Source of the DNA: Iris pallida
Lineage: Eukaryota > Streptophyta > Magnoliopsida > Asparagales > Iridaceae
Direction: 5' to 3'
Length of the DNA stretch: 64,000 bases
Assembly (NCBI GenBank): GCA_029216955.1
Contig: JANAVB010029819.1
Location: 36,871,331 to 36,935,330, forward strand
The position numbers and the translations under genes are program-made. Positions 1 to 10,285 of this stretch are shown here, one piece after another. Under the pieces are notes generated by a model. The model was not told the origin of the DNA. It did not search any database and saw nothing but the letters and a program-made list of their open reading frames with translations. Numbering within the stretch: position 1 is the stretch's first letter; each line of letters opens with the position of its first letter.

Positions 1-111
1 TACACAATTGAGATGGTGCATAATCTGTCTCCTGTGCAGTTCACTTGAAGGATGCATAACTTGATTTTCATTACTTCTTTGATGGGTGCAACTTGATTTT
101 TAGGACCTACA
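1..111 (-). repeat. Start of the 3' LTR of gypsy copy A (partial)
   Basis: Positions 111 down to 1 align by eye with 9717 down to about 9605. Both begin TGTA.GTCCTAA and share the CAAGTTGCA and CTGTNTCCTG blocks. The rest of this LTR lies outside the window. Confidence 0.7.
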
Positions 112-386
112 GCAGGCAAATGAATAGCTAGTAGTTTGGAGGATTGAGGATGAGAGACACGCCCTTTGACAGGTATGATGAGAGTGTCACTGGGCACTGC
201 TTCCTGTTCTTCTTCACCATCCGTGGCTAAGACTACCTTCATGAACTCTTTTTTGTACATGCAAGGGTCGTTGCAATATGCTTCAATGCCTTTAAACAGG
301 TAGAGATCCGCAACCTCTTTTTAGACTTCTTCTTTGTCATCAACGTATTTGAAGCATTGATGGAGAGTTGAAGGAACAATGTTATG
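112..386 (-). pseudogene. Post-protease spacer of gypsy copy A, truncated before pol
   Basis: Minus-strand translation gives a degenerate segment with the block KKEFMKVVLATDGEEEQE. It is collinear with the segment of copy B at about 62200-62400, which has KEEFMKVVLVIDSEKDQ. In copy B the next features are a G-patch-like region and reverse transcriptase. Here homology stops near position 112, exactly where LTR-type sequence begins. There is an in-frame stop just after the protease and no intact ORF. This marks the right limit of the missing pol region. Confidence 0.6.
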
Positions 387-755
387 TTAATACAGGAATG
401 GTCTTCCCAGAAGAGCATTGTAGGAACAACCATGGTTGTCTATAATATAGAAGGTCACCTTCGTGCGAAGATTGCCGATTTGGAGTTTTAGGCGTATCTT
501 GCCTAAAGGTTCATTTCTTCCCTGATTGAATCCAAGAATGGTGGTGATAGTGCTGGAGAGGCTATGCACTGGAATCTTCAGAGCATCCAACATTGTCTTG
601 GACATGATGCTGAGTGCTGACCCTGGATCTATCAGAATACGATCAACCTTCATGGAGTCGACATATTCTGTAAAGTAGAGAGGACGGTCATGTCGATTGT
701 CTTCCATTAACATGTCATCTTGTGTGAAGGTAATATTTGTAATTAATTCCAGCAC
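387..755 (-). pseudogene. Retroviral-type aspartic protease domain of gypsy copy A
   Basis: The translation contains VDRILIDPGSALSIM, followed by a hydrophobic flap region and then NALLGRPFL, the usual order for a plant Ty3/gypsy protease. The active-site triplet reads D-P-G rather than D-T/S-G, and copy B has the same D-P-G, so this is a family feature and not a random mutation. The segment is in the same frame as gag (809 codons downstream of position 3182) and is separated from it by a few stop codons, so it was made as part of a Gag-Pro polyprotein that it would have cleaved. It ends with a stop directly after the LLGRPFL block. Confidence 0.85.
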
Positions 756-812
756 ACTATGACAATAGAGACAAGAAACAGGTTCTGCCTCAGGTTTCTT
801 AAGAAGAGTTAG

Positions 813-1418
813 TCAAGTGTCTGCCTGCATCAAAGCCTCACTCAGTGTTTCTCGAGTCTCTTTAGAGAGGCGTAAGAGCTCGAAGATGGACAGCCTAGCT
901 GGTGTGTTGGCCAGTCGAGCCAATATGTCAAAGTTATATGGCTTTTCAAGTCCAGAGGGGGTTGACTGCTTCAAAACTTTGTCGAAACGGACTTGTTGTT
1001 TGCCTTTGTCGGCTGCTGCCGGTTTAGGAGGAATGGGTTCTACAACCGGTAAGGATGTAGACGGAATGATGTCAGTAGAGACAGGTTGCACTGGAGCAGA
1101 CTCAGAAGAAGAAGCAGGGTTTTCTTGAGTTTTGGGAAATTCCCGTAAATAGGCTTTCTCTGACCTGGTGCCCAGCAGGATTTCCTCTTCAACTACGGGG
1201 TTAAAAGATACCATATTGCAGATCTTTGTTCTGCCCTCAGAGCGGTCTTTTTGCTTAGACAAGAAAGGAGCCTCGAAGTCTGCAACAAGGTCAGGGTGGA
1301 TCCACATAATCTCACTGGTATCAAGGGATAAGGGGACAAGACCTTCACTCCGTGGAGGAGAGAGATTCTCGATCTTAAGAGTGGCCTTGGGGATAGGGAT
1401 GACACCATGTTGTACCAT
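813..1418 (-). pseudogene. Gag-to-protease linker of gypsy copy A
   Basis: This 201-residue open stretch is in frame with gag. It contains the block IMWIHPDL, a central Pro/Ser/Glu-rich low-complexity part, and a C-terminal part (PYNFDILARLANTPARLSI) conserved in copy B at about 61580-61700. I know no enzymatic domain for it. It is joined to gag through one amber stop at 1440-1442 and to protease through one opal stop at 813-815. The sister copy has sense codons at both places, so both stops are probably decay. Confidence 0.7.
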
Positions 1419-1439
1419 ATGTGGGGGGAAGTTACCGAA

Positions 1440-3182
1440 CTATACTGAGATCATGTTCACGGTTACAGTCTTCTCATCTTGTTGAAGGGTGACAACACCA
1501 GCGTTGACAAACTCTTGAATCTTGCCTTTGAGCACATAACATGCTCGAGTGAGATGACCAATGAACCTGTGATAAACACAATATTTGGAATGATTAGTCT
1601 TACCGACCTCATCAGGCTTATTCGGGTCTGGAAGTTGGACTTTATTGCTTTTGATCAAGCAATCGAAGATGCTCACGGTGTCGTTCTCGTCAAAGGAGTA
1701 CTCTACTTTCGGACAAGGTTCCCTTGGTGGAGGGGCAGAAGGAGTAAAAGTAGACGTAGGTGGAGCCACATTGACAGCCAGGGATTCCTTGTTCTTGAGA
1801 TTGATATTCAAGGTTTTTTTACCCTTGCGGTTGTTCTGGCGATTACCGCTATTAGATGTCGGATGTTCATCCCGGTCGGGGTTAGACATGTGTACCCCCA
1901 ACTGCTTGAACTTGTCAGCGCTAACTTCAGCTGCTTTAGCATTGACAATGAATGATAGCCAGTCTTGAAATTGAGTTGACCCCGTCCACATGCTGATAAT
2001 AGGCAAAAGATTTGCCTTGCAGGTATCTATAGTTACAGCGGCCGGAGTTCCAGGAGGCATCTTTAATGCTTCTCGGCGAAATCTTTCAATGAAACTCTCA
2101 GCAGTTTTATTATGTCTTTGTTTGATCTTGTTGAGGGCCGACATGGTCATGTCGTTGATTCCCTCGTAGAATTGCTCTAAGAAGATTTGTTTAAAACCCG
2201 AGAAAGAGGTGATACAGCTATCAGGCAAGCTCCTGTACCAATCGTATGCTACACCGGCTAAACAGCCGACAAATACCCTGGTTAGAAGAGCGTCATTTGG
2301 CTGAAGTTGAACAGTCATTACCTCAAAGTGGTTAATAAACTGACTCGGAGAAGTGCTGTCGTCAAACAGCAAAATTGTGGGAATCTTGTACTTTGGAGGG
2401 AATGGGACTTCTTTCCATTCAACCGGATAGGGTTGTTTGATCCCCAATCTGTGTAAATTGTCCTTCTCTTTAAAAGCCTCGAATTGAATGCGCAAGAGTT
2501 TGATAGCTTCATTATCATCCTCTGATAATGAAGAAGAAGCAGGCTGAATTATAGTGTTAGGGGGAGGAATAGCGTGGTAAGTACTACCCCCAGCTCCTGA
2601 CTGACTGGGTGTGGGTTGAATTTGTACAGGGGGTATTTGAGGAGATACTACCCCCAGACCTACATTGACAGGCACTGACGATGCTATAATCTCAGGATTT
2701 GCAGCAGGTGCAGTCGGTGGTACTGTATGTTGGGCCACGATGATAGAATGCATACTTGCGACCATTTTAGCCGTGGTCTTCAGCTTATCCTCCAGTACAG
2801 CTATTTGTTGTTCCTGATTTGTCGAACAAGAAGCATCTGGGTCTTCAGTGACAACGTAGGCTGACACTTCTCTGGACACAGTAGAAGACACTGTCTGTTC
2901 AGAACTTTCACTGTATGCATCATAATCAGAGAAAGAATCATCCCCTGAATGAGAAAGAGAAAGATGACCAGAGGGATCTTGGAGAAGATTCCTATGACCG
3001 ATTGTGTCTCGACTTCGGGATCGGGTGTATCGAAATACTCCTTCAGAAGATTCTTGGAGTAAATCTAAGTACCGTTGACTGGGCCTGCGAGGCTTGCCGT
3101 GTTTGGAGCACTTTCTTGCTCCAGTGTCTCGAGAAGCCATGTTGACGGAAGCATACAACATTTCGTCTTCGTCTTCTGACAT
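1440..3182 (-). pseudogene. Gag capsid/nucleocapsid region of gypsy copy A
   Basis: This is an open stretch of 580 residues. The N-terminal third is acidic and Ser-rich with low complexity. Around residues 265-400 is a typical plant Retrotrans_gag core, with the signatures FVGCLAGVAYDWYRSLP, SALNKIKQRHNKTAESF and FRREALKMP. The C-terminal end carries a zinc-knuckle-like CVYHRFIGHLTRAC (C-x2-H-x4-H-x4-C). Gag forms the virus-like particle and packages element RNA. The residue-1 Met of this open stretch is not the true start: the frame continues upstream through one stop into 3222-3623, and ultimately to 8865. The homologue at 59680-60720 is about as long and has the same motifs. Confidence 0.88.
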
Positions 3183-3221
3183 TAGTTCAGAAGTTGTAAA
3201 ATTTAGACGATCGAAGACAGA

Positions 3222-3623
3222 TTATTTTGTTGTCTGGCAACAGCACTTGATGACAACCTTGTGATTACAATGGCGTTCAAGTGGTTGACTTGGAGGTGTT
3301 GAGATATTGTCCCGCTTTTGCTTGAGGTGCTCTCGGAGGTCAGGAACATTGACGGGACGAGAAGAAGTTTGAGGGACGTATTCTTTGACAACATCCGGAA
3401 CATGGTTCCGGTTCTTCAGATATTTTGTCCCGTGAGTATACAGGGAAGTACTTACTTCGTTAGCATAGGTGTCAAGATTTTTTATCCTGAAAGTTTGCCT
3501 CTGATGCAAGTTCATCTTCGGCATTGGCTGCTTGCGTTTCGCCAAAGTTGATATAGACCGAGGTCTATTGAGATAAACCCGTAGATCAGCAAACTCACCC
3601 CCAGGAGTTTCTGTCTGAGATAC
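3222..3623 (-). pseudogene. C-terminal half of the N-terminal region (ORF1-like), gypsy copy A
   Basis: This piece lies immediately left of the solo-LTR insertion. It contains FADLRVYLN, TYANEVSTSLYTHGTKYLK and NRNHVPDVVKEYVP, all recognisable in copy B at about 58510-58740. Its first codons (VSQT) join the LLVS at the end of the other half (7916-8865) once the insertion is removed. The function of this region is unknown. A stop separates it from gag in the same frame. It has Arg/Lys-rich stretches but no membrane segment or named domain that I recognise. Confidence 0.75.
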
Positions 3624-6278
3624 TGTCACTACCACTTTTCTAGCTTGAGGGTATTTTGGTCATTTTCAAAATTTTAGAATTTAATTTGGAATTATTATTA
3701 TTATTTATAATTAATGTGATTTTTAAGTGATTTTAGTATAATTGATTTTGGTGTTCTAGTGGACTTTGACTTATGTTGACCTTGGAGACTAACCTAGTGG
3801 CTAACCTAGGTCATGGCTAAGTGATTAGGATATGGAAGCCTAGGATTGACTTAAGTTAGTGAATTTAACCCATTAGAATTTATTTTGGAAAAATAGGATT
3901 TAGATTGATTAATGAATGGCTTGTGAAATCACAAGTCATTTTATGACTTAAAGGCTTAATGGCCCATAGGCCCACACCCTTTGAACCAAGCCCTAACCCT
4001 AAAAATCTGGCCGGCCAACTAAGGTCCTCCCCCCTATTTATATCCCCTTGAAATTAGGGCTTGCCTCTTTAGGAAATTATTGCCATTTGGAAGAGGTGAG
4101 TCTCCATCTTTGTAAATTCTTAGAAAATCCATTTTTACTCCAAATTCCTCCAAAAAAAATTGCAATAGGACCTAATATTAGTTTTCTTGCTGTTAATGAT
4201 GAGTATTTTCAGGAAGAACACAATTTGAGGGAGTTTGGTGGCTTGTGGAACTCTTTCCATTTGGAGATTTTAACCCATTGTTCATCTATAGGTATAATCC
4301 CTTCTATTGCATATAAATTCTATTAATATTCATTTCTAGGATGTCCTAACCCTAACCTAACAGTAGGATAGGCTAACCCTAGAATTTGGACCCATTTCAT
4401 GTCCGTATCGGACACGTATCCACGTGTATAGGTAAGTGTTCGACGAAATGCCCTTTGAGGCATTTCGTTTGATTTTGTGAATTGTGTTTGAATAGAAAAA
4501 TCCATTTTCACCTCGCTTATGCTTTTCTTGGACACTGAGCATGTTTTCGTGTCGGGTTGAGTCGATACGAGCGCGTGGACACGCGGTCGCACGCGCGTGC
4601 ACACTGGCAGGATTTTTCCCTGCTACTCGTGTGTATTTTCTCAGTGCACACGACGTTTCAAACCTCGAAACTTGAGACATGTGTCGTGTTCATGACTGAC
4701 ACGAGATCCCTAGAGTTTCAGGAACTCTCGTATCGTGTCGGACACGGATTCGTGCCTGCACGTGTGGTACACTGTGCGGTTCAGTGTGCAGTATGGTGTT
4801 CTGTGATTAAATTGATTTAAATAGTTTTAATTGTGTTTTTATTTATTAGATAGATCCTAGGTATGTTATATAATCTCTGTTATAATAGGTTGCACATTAG
4901 AAATGGTTTGATGTGGAGTTATGGGTTCGAATTTGGAAAGTTCTGCAAATTCCTGATACCGCTCTGATACTGATTTTTCAGTTTTCCCAAAGACCCTTTA
5001 ATTCCCTATTTGGTTATGATTTAAATTGATTTTGAACCCCACATATCATAATACATGTTAGCTAAGTTTTTACATTTCGAATATAGGCTTTTGGATTGGG
5101 AAGGGATTTTTAGTATGTGGTTTCATTTCAATTTGTTGAACTGTGTTACTGTTGAACCTGAGAATGGTTCTTAATAATCTTAAATCGATTTCCTTTCATT
5201 TTAGAAACCTGAGAATGTGTATTTCTGAACTGAGGGTGTTGGTTTCTCTTTAACTGTCATTAAACTGATATGGATGGTGTTCACTGTCATGTATAATAAC
5301 CTGAGTGGTTTCCCTAATTTCCTGTGAATAGAAACCTTGATTTCCTCTTTCATCCTTAAACTGATTTTGATTCATGATATATGCAAGAACCTGAGATTTC
5401 CAATCTTCCTATATTTGAACTGTTGTTAACTGTTTACCTGAGAAATGGATTGATAATGTGTGGTTCAAATATGTGTATACCAGAGTTTTTCTCCTCTAGT
5501 TTTTGAACTGAAATAAACTTCAAACCTGAGTTTTTCCCTTTGTATTTGATTACAATGTTGTCATTCTTTAACCTGATATGGTATGTGTTTTAATTGTGTT
5601 TTAAGTTCAATTTTTAATCTGAGTTTCACTGTTAGAAAAACCTGAACTAGCTCTTCTCTTTCTAAACAAATATTGGTTGTTAACTGTTGAAGCATGGGAT
5701 GTTGAACTGAGAATCAATTTTCGGTTTTTCCCTTTGACTGTGTGATTCACTGCTAATGTATAACCTGAGATTCAATATGTATAAAACTGAGTTTGAGTTC
5801 TTCTAAAACCTGGGATTTTATCTCTGAGAATGGGAGTTGTTACTATGAACCATAGCTATGGGTTGAAATGTGATAACTGAGATTGTGGGTTTTTATAGGT
5901 TGTTTTCCTGTTAACTGATTTGATGCCTGATTTGTGTATAACCCTGAGTTAGGAACTGGAAATTGTTCCAGTTTTTCCCCCTTAAGAACTGAATTCCTTT
6001 CCTTTCCTTTACTGTCTCCTATACACACACATCCACATTTGCACAATGTATACACTGTTCTTGAATTCTGTTTATACACACACACCAATGCTCATTGTCC
6101 TATCTTCTAATCTATCTCACACATTAAATGCTCTTGTGTTTCCCTTTTCACTCTTTCATATTTACATATATGATTGAGATATAGATATAGATATAAGTTT
6201 TCTATATATATATGAGTGTGTGTACTTTTATACATATATTAGATACATATAGAATATGGGATACCATATGTCATAATG

Positions 6279-6279
<1 letters not shown>

Positions 6280-6354
<75 letters not shown>
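6280..6354. repeat. (TA)n microsatellite in the solo LTR
   Basis: About 37 perfect AT dinucleotides, with shorter impure ATATG-type sequence on both sides. Confidence 0.98.
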
Positions 6355-6357
<3 letters not shown>

Positions 6358-6589
6358 ATTATGTGATATGATATGTTATGATATATGGGTAATATGGTAT
6401 AGTGGCTATAGGATATGTATTTCTAAGTTAGATTATAATATTTGTATCAAAATGTGTATTGTTAGATATAGATAATATCTTGTGTGTAATGTTATAGGTT
6501 GGTTAGGCATGGTAAGCCTAGTTGGAATCTAGATAGACTGTTTAGCCTTAGTAAACCTAGAGTAGACTTGTTAGAACCTAGAATAACTT

Positions 6590-6710
6590 GTTAAACCTAG
6601 ATTAGACTAGTTTGACTTAGGTTTGACTTGGTTGACCTAGTTTGACTTCTAGGGTTGACCAGAGTTGACCAAGAGTTGATTTTGGTCTAGATTGACCTAG
6701 ATTCATGTAG
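6590..6710 (+). repeat. TTGAC-rich tract (W-box-like words) in the solo LTR
   Basis: TTGAC occurs about seven times in roughly 120 bp, several times as TTGACC or TTGACT. The matching part of the related LTR pair (17526-18060 and 24026-24560) is longer and denser. TTGAC[C/T] is the core recognised by plant WRKY factors. Whether these copies are bound is inference. Confidence 0.6.
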
Positions 6711-7474
6711 AGCGTATTGTAGTACATTACATTACTATTCTAGACTTGTTGTGACTTGTACTATTCTAAATAGGAGTCAGACACCACTCCTCGGACAGTA
6801 CTTTTATCTCGGACTTTCAGTTAGCAGGCGAGTACATTCTCTGATCTTTTCATACATATCTGGATTATATTCTTGCTCTAGATTACTCTACATGATGTTG
6901 ACATGTATCTTCACGGATTAGTACTATATGGATCCTTTCCTGAGATGTTATCCCTCTACGGGTGCATCGGGTATTTCATGTTCATGTACTTTATCATGTG
7001 CATCAGGTACTCCTTGTACTCGTACTAGTTCATGTTATTACATGTTCTCATGTGCTTTTATGTGCTTATCATGTGCCTCATGTACTACTCATTACATGAG
7101 TTCACGTATCTTAGTTGTATTCATGTGCTTATAACGTAACTTGAATGGATCCTTGTGTATTGATTGGGACAGGGTGAGTAGAATTGGTTATGTGGACACA
7201 ATCCCCAGTAGGTATTCATGTGCTCCTTATTTGTATTCATGTGCCCCTAAGCCGTTTACATAACCATATTGTACTCTAAATCACGTAGTCACTTATAGTC
7301 TCTACTATCATGTATTTACTTTCAGTTACAAAATATCTCCTGTTTTACTTGTACTTCCATTCAGCACTTCCTGTATTTTACTCTATTGCATGATTTATAC
7401 TCCTAACCTGCTATGAACTGTTTGAGAGATATGTGCTCGTTCCTGTCCTGACTGGACCTGTTGAAATATTACAG

Positions 7475-7587
7475 AGGACGAGGCTGAGGCGTTCTGCCCT
7501 ACTTACTACGGTTCCACACTAGATGACTGCCTGGACTTGGACCAGTAGCAGGATCCATTAGCAGTAGACGACACTCCATTAGTTTAG
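7475..7587 (+). other. Short exon-like conserved coding stretch inside the LTR
   Basis: A good 3' splice site (ATATTACAG) is followed by a reading frame EDEAEAF..TYYG..LDD....D..QDP that ends at TAG (7585-7587). The related LTRs at 16657-16772 and 23157-23272 (minus) have the same acceptor, the same frame and the same key residues. Many of the differences between the two families are at third codon positions (GAT/GAC, TAT/TAC, GGA/GGT, GCC/GCG). This copy has one internal TAG. The peptide is acidic and under 40 residues, and I recognise no domain. Confidence 0.45.
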
Positions 7588-7915
7588 GATTGTCTTACTT
7601 TTCTGGATTACTGTATTAGATTTTGAGATATTCTGAGATATGTATTATTTTAGACACTTAGAATTCTGGATTGTATCTCTGTGATTCTCCTGTTTTGGAT
7701 ATTTTATCTTTCATTATCATTCTATCTTTCCTGTTCTACCTTAGCTGTGATTAAGTTATATTTCTGTTATGTCACCCCCATTCGGGGAGTATAACTATTA
7801 TTACCTTCAACTGTTAGATGTTGTGACCTAGGACAGCGTTCTACCGCCGACACTGCGGCGTAGGCTGGACGTACCCACGTCTCGTGCCCCTTACTCTAGG
7901 GTACGGGTCGTGACA

Positions 7916-8865
7916 GATACCAGTAATTTTCCCTGCTTTGAGCGGGACATCCGAAGAGTTGGAAGATCTTGGAAATGTGCAACTGGAGTAGGCAAGATGC
8001 CTCTTTGATCAATGTTCTTTCCTTTAGCAGGAAAAGTTTTTGTACTGTTTAGTGCCGAGGCACATTTAGATGGATCTTCTGCAGTAAAAACCGGAGAAGA
8101 CTGAGAAAAGACCAAAGGATCTTTTCCTTTATTTTGTGACGAGAGGTTGGCTAAAGAGCGTTTTCCTCTGTTGTTTTCCGAGTTCTGGACTGCGGAAGAC
8201 CGAGAAAAGACCAAAGGGCCTTTCTGTTTATGCTGAGACGGAGGAGAAACAGTCAAAAGACTACCTCCTGTGGGTTGCGCAAGAATAGAAGAAGCAGCAA
8301 CTTGCCCTCTAGAGATGATGATAGAGGGTTCCTTGGCCATAGAACAAGCAGGAGGTGCAACTGAAGCTTTGGAAACAGAGGGCTTGAGTTGCGCTCTGTT
8401 TGAAGGAGCAGTGGATTGCGCAGGAGGGAAAGACTTTGCCAATTGTGCCAGAGGAAAAGGGGCTTTAGATTTTGCCAAAGTAGCATAGGTTGTGGATTGC
8501 GCTGCAGCAAGAGGAGTAGTGCACTGCACACGGACAGTAGGAGCTCTAGTTTGCGCTTTGGCAGTGCATGTGATGTTTTGCACAAGGACAAGAGAAGCTA
8601 CTGGTTCCTTGGCAGCAAAGACAGCAGGCTGCGCAGATGACTGCGCAGAGGATTGCGCAGAGGACTTCGGAGTCCACACTGAACAGACTCTGTTCTTGGC
8701 AGAGGTCACAGTGCGACGAGTAGCCCCAGAGTTAATCATCGCTTCATAGGCAGTCTGGTTGACCTTAACAACCAACGTCTTCTGCGTCTTTCTGATAGAC
8801 GCAACGTCACATTGAGTTGTCACTTCCACGTCGGAGGAGAAAGTCGTCCCCAGCAGAGTCGCCAT
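7916..8865 (-). pseudogene. N-terminal region (ORF1-like) of gypsy copy A, start of the polyprotein
   Basis: The frame starts at ATG 8865, whose last two bases are also the first bases of the primer-binding site. The first 60 residues (MATLLGTTFSSDVEVTTQCD, KTQKTLVVKVNQTAYEAMI) are close to those of copy B at 57485. They are followed by a long low-complexity Ala/Gln/Ser/Pro region (SAQSSAQSSAQ and similar), and then by SRSKQGKLLVS, where the solo LTR was inserted. Ogre-type elements carry an extra coding region of unknown function before gag, and this fits that position. I see no enzymatic motif. The Ala/Gln-rich part differs completely in repeat structure from the same part of copy B. Confidence 0.8.
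8847..8864 (-). promoter_or_regulatory. Primer-binding site of gypsy copy A
   Basis: Minus strand: TGGCGACTCTGCTGGGGA begins three bases after the LTR end. The initial TGG matches the CCA end of a tRNA. From memory this resembles the tRNA-Arg type site described for Ogre elements. It overlaps the polyprotein start codon. Confidence 0.75.
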
Positions 8866-8867
8866 TT

Positions 8868-9717
8868 TGTTTGCAAAAACAAAAGTCTTTATTTCACAAA
8901 CTTTGTAAGAAGATTACAATTGAATTCTGGGAAAGTACAACTATAGGAATCCGATCTGAAGACGATCGCTTTATCCCTTGGACGATGTGAACTTTAAAGA
9001 CGATAGCCTCTGAAGAATGCAGCAGCACTTGGACAAAAACTCCTGATCTCTGATGATAATAATGATCTGATCCCTTTAATGAAGGACTTGAAACTCTATT
9101 TATAGAGTTCTAGAAATAACTAATTTGTAGTTATTCTGGATTGCGAAAGATGAACTTCGCTGGCACCAGACTGCGCAGACTGTAAACTGCGCTGGCCTAT
9201 TGGGCAGTTGCTCGATCGTGGGCTAACTGTATTCAGACGCGTGGCATTGTTTGATTGAAATGCGCTTGGTCATGTACAGGCGGTTGCCACGTGGTGAGCA
9301 ATTGATGGCATGTAATCCACATAATAAAGGTCATTTATTCGATGAATTGCGCTAACTGAAGAGCACTAGTTTCAGACTGCGCTTCAATGGATAGCGCTGG
9401 GACTCAGGCTGGGTCAAACTATGCTGCGGTTGAACTGGCAGATTGTGCTGCAGTTGTACAGCTATTCTCGAGTGCTGTGCTGCACAAGAAACGAACAGAC
9501 TCCTCATTTTTTGGGCTTTCAGGCTGTCAGAAGATCCGATCTTTGTCAGGTAATGATGGCATTGCCACATCAGCGTAGCGCGCTCTGGTGGTAGCGTAGT
9601 TCAGCTTGTGCGTTCGATTTATAGCGCAATCTGTTTCCTGCGCAGTCCATTTGAAGGGTGCGCAGTTGAGAATTCTCTGCCTACTTGATAGATGCAACTT
9701 GATTATTAGGACATACA
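8868..9717 (-). repeat. 5' LTR of gypsy copy A
   Basis: The LTR is 850 bp, from TGTATGTCCTAATAATC (9717 downward) to TTGCAAACA (8868). It is supported by the PBS directly after it and by the matching start at 111. A TATA box (TATAAATAG, 9096-9104) lies about 230 bp before the start codon. Between TATA and LTR end it matches the LTR of copy B closely. The U3 part is rich in GCGC/TGCGCA words but lacks the 185-bp repeats of copy B. Confidence 0.8.
9096..9104 (-). promoter_or_regulatory. TATA box of the gypsy copy A LTR
   Basis: TATAAATAG on the minus strand inside a short inverted repeat (AACTCTATAAATAGAGTT). The same CTCTATAAATAGA context is found at 57259 in copy B. Confidence 0.7.
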
Positions 9718-10258
9718 ATGTGCCGTCAGGCGTATTTTTCGATAACTGAAAGGCACCGTTAACATGGGCCTTTGGTATCCGAAATCTTTATCCTTTGAGC
9801 TTCACGGCTTCTCGGATGCAGATTTTTCCGGATGCAAGATTGACCGAATGAGCACTAGCGGCACATGTCAATTTCTTGAGAAATCCTTAGTATCATGGTT
9901 TAGTAAGAAACAAAATTTTGTTGCTCTTTCAACTACTGAGGTCGAGTATATTACGGCCGGTTGCTGTTGTGCACAAATTCTTTGGATGTCCAAAACACTT
10001 ATAGATTATGGTATTTCTTATACTTGCACCCCTATTAAATGTGATAACACTAGCTCGATCAATCTTACGAAAAACCTGATTTGTCACTTACGTACGAAGC
10101 ACATTGAAATTAGACACCATTTTCTTCGTGATCATCAACAAAAGGGGGATATCCGCCTTGAATTTATTGACACTACTTATCAGTTAGCCGATATTTTCAC
10201 CAAACCTCTTCCGGAGGATCGCTTCATTTTTTTTTTTGCCAAGAATTGGGAATTTTAA
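9718..10258 (+). pseudogene. Ty1/copia RNase H domain, C-terminal end of pol
   Basis: Translation from the first base after the gypsy insertion gives VRRIFR, a stop, LKGT, then GLWYPKS, the conserved entry into copia RNase H. The acidic catalytic positions are seen in HGFSDADFSGCKIDR, in ALSTTEVEYITA and in IKCDNTSS. The domain continues to the C-terminal hallmark LADIFTKPLPEDRF. RNase H removes the RNA strand during reverse transcription. The stop in the first 20 codons and loss of everything upstream make this a remnant. The C-terminus runs into a poly-T stretch and ends at TAA. Confidence 0.9.
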
Positions 10259-10285
10259 ATTTTGACTCATAGTTCTTCTCGGCCG

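Larger units (their letters stand above)
3624..7915 (+). mobile_element. Solo LTR (4.29 kb) of a long-LTR gypsy-type family
   Basis: The sequence begins TGTCACTACC and ends GGTCGTGACA. It is flanked on both sides by the 5-bp target duplication GATAC (3619-3623 and 7916-7920). Its right end is the reverse complement of the outer end of the LTR at 22783, sharing the long CGGCGTAGGCTGGACGTAC block, so it belongs to the same broad family as the element at 16343-27032. No internal domain is present, which fits unequal LTR-LTR recombination. It has no long ORF. Inside are a GACACG/ACGT-rich field (about 4390-4810), a field of AACCTGAG-type words (about 5150-6000), a (TA)n tract, a TTGAC-rich tract (about 6590-6710) and a short exon-like coding stretch (7475-7587). 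Confidence 0.9.
1..9717 (-). mobile_element. Ty3/gypsy retroelement, Ogre/Tat-like, copy A (gag-protease only, nested)
   Basis: On the minus strand the order is 5' LTR (8868-9717), primer-binding site, one long N-terminal/gag/protease reading frame (8865 to 387), then the start of a 3' LTR (111-1) that runs off the window. A solo LTR (3624-7915) splits the frame. Removing that insert and its 5-bp duplication (4297 bp) puts 8865-7916 back in frame with 3623-387, so the ancestral frame was continuous. No reverse transcriptase, RNase H or integrase lies between protease and 3' LTR, so this copy is deleted or belongs to a non-autonomous subfamily. Copy B (56312-64000) is a homologue that keeps pol. 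The lineage call rests on the large N-terminal region before gag, the PBS and the RT of copy B. The element interrupts a copia pol gene at 9717/9718. Confidence 0.85.

Noticed and set aside
6212..6475. 87-residue ORF with Tyr-Ile repeats, and similar ORFs at 33873, 43579, 47844 and 48089
   Set aside because: Translations of (TA)n microsatellites.
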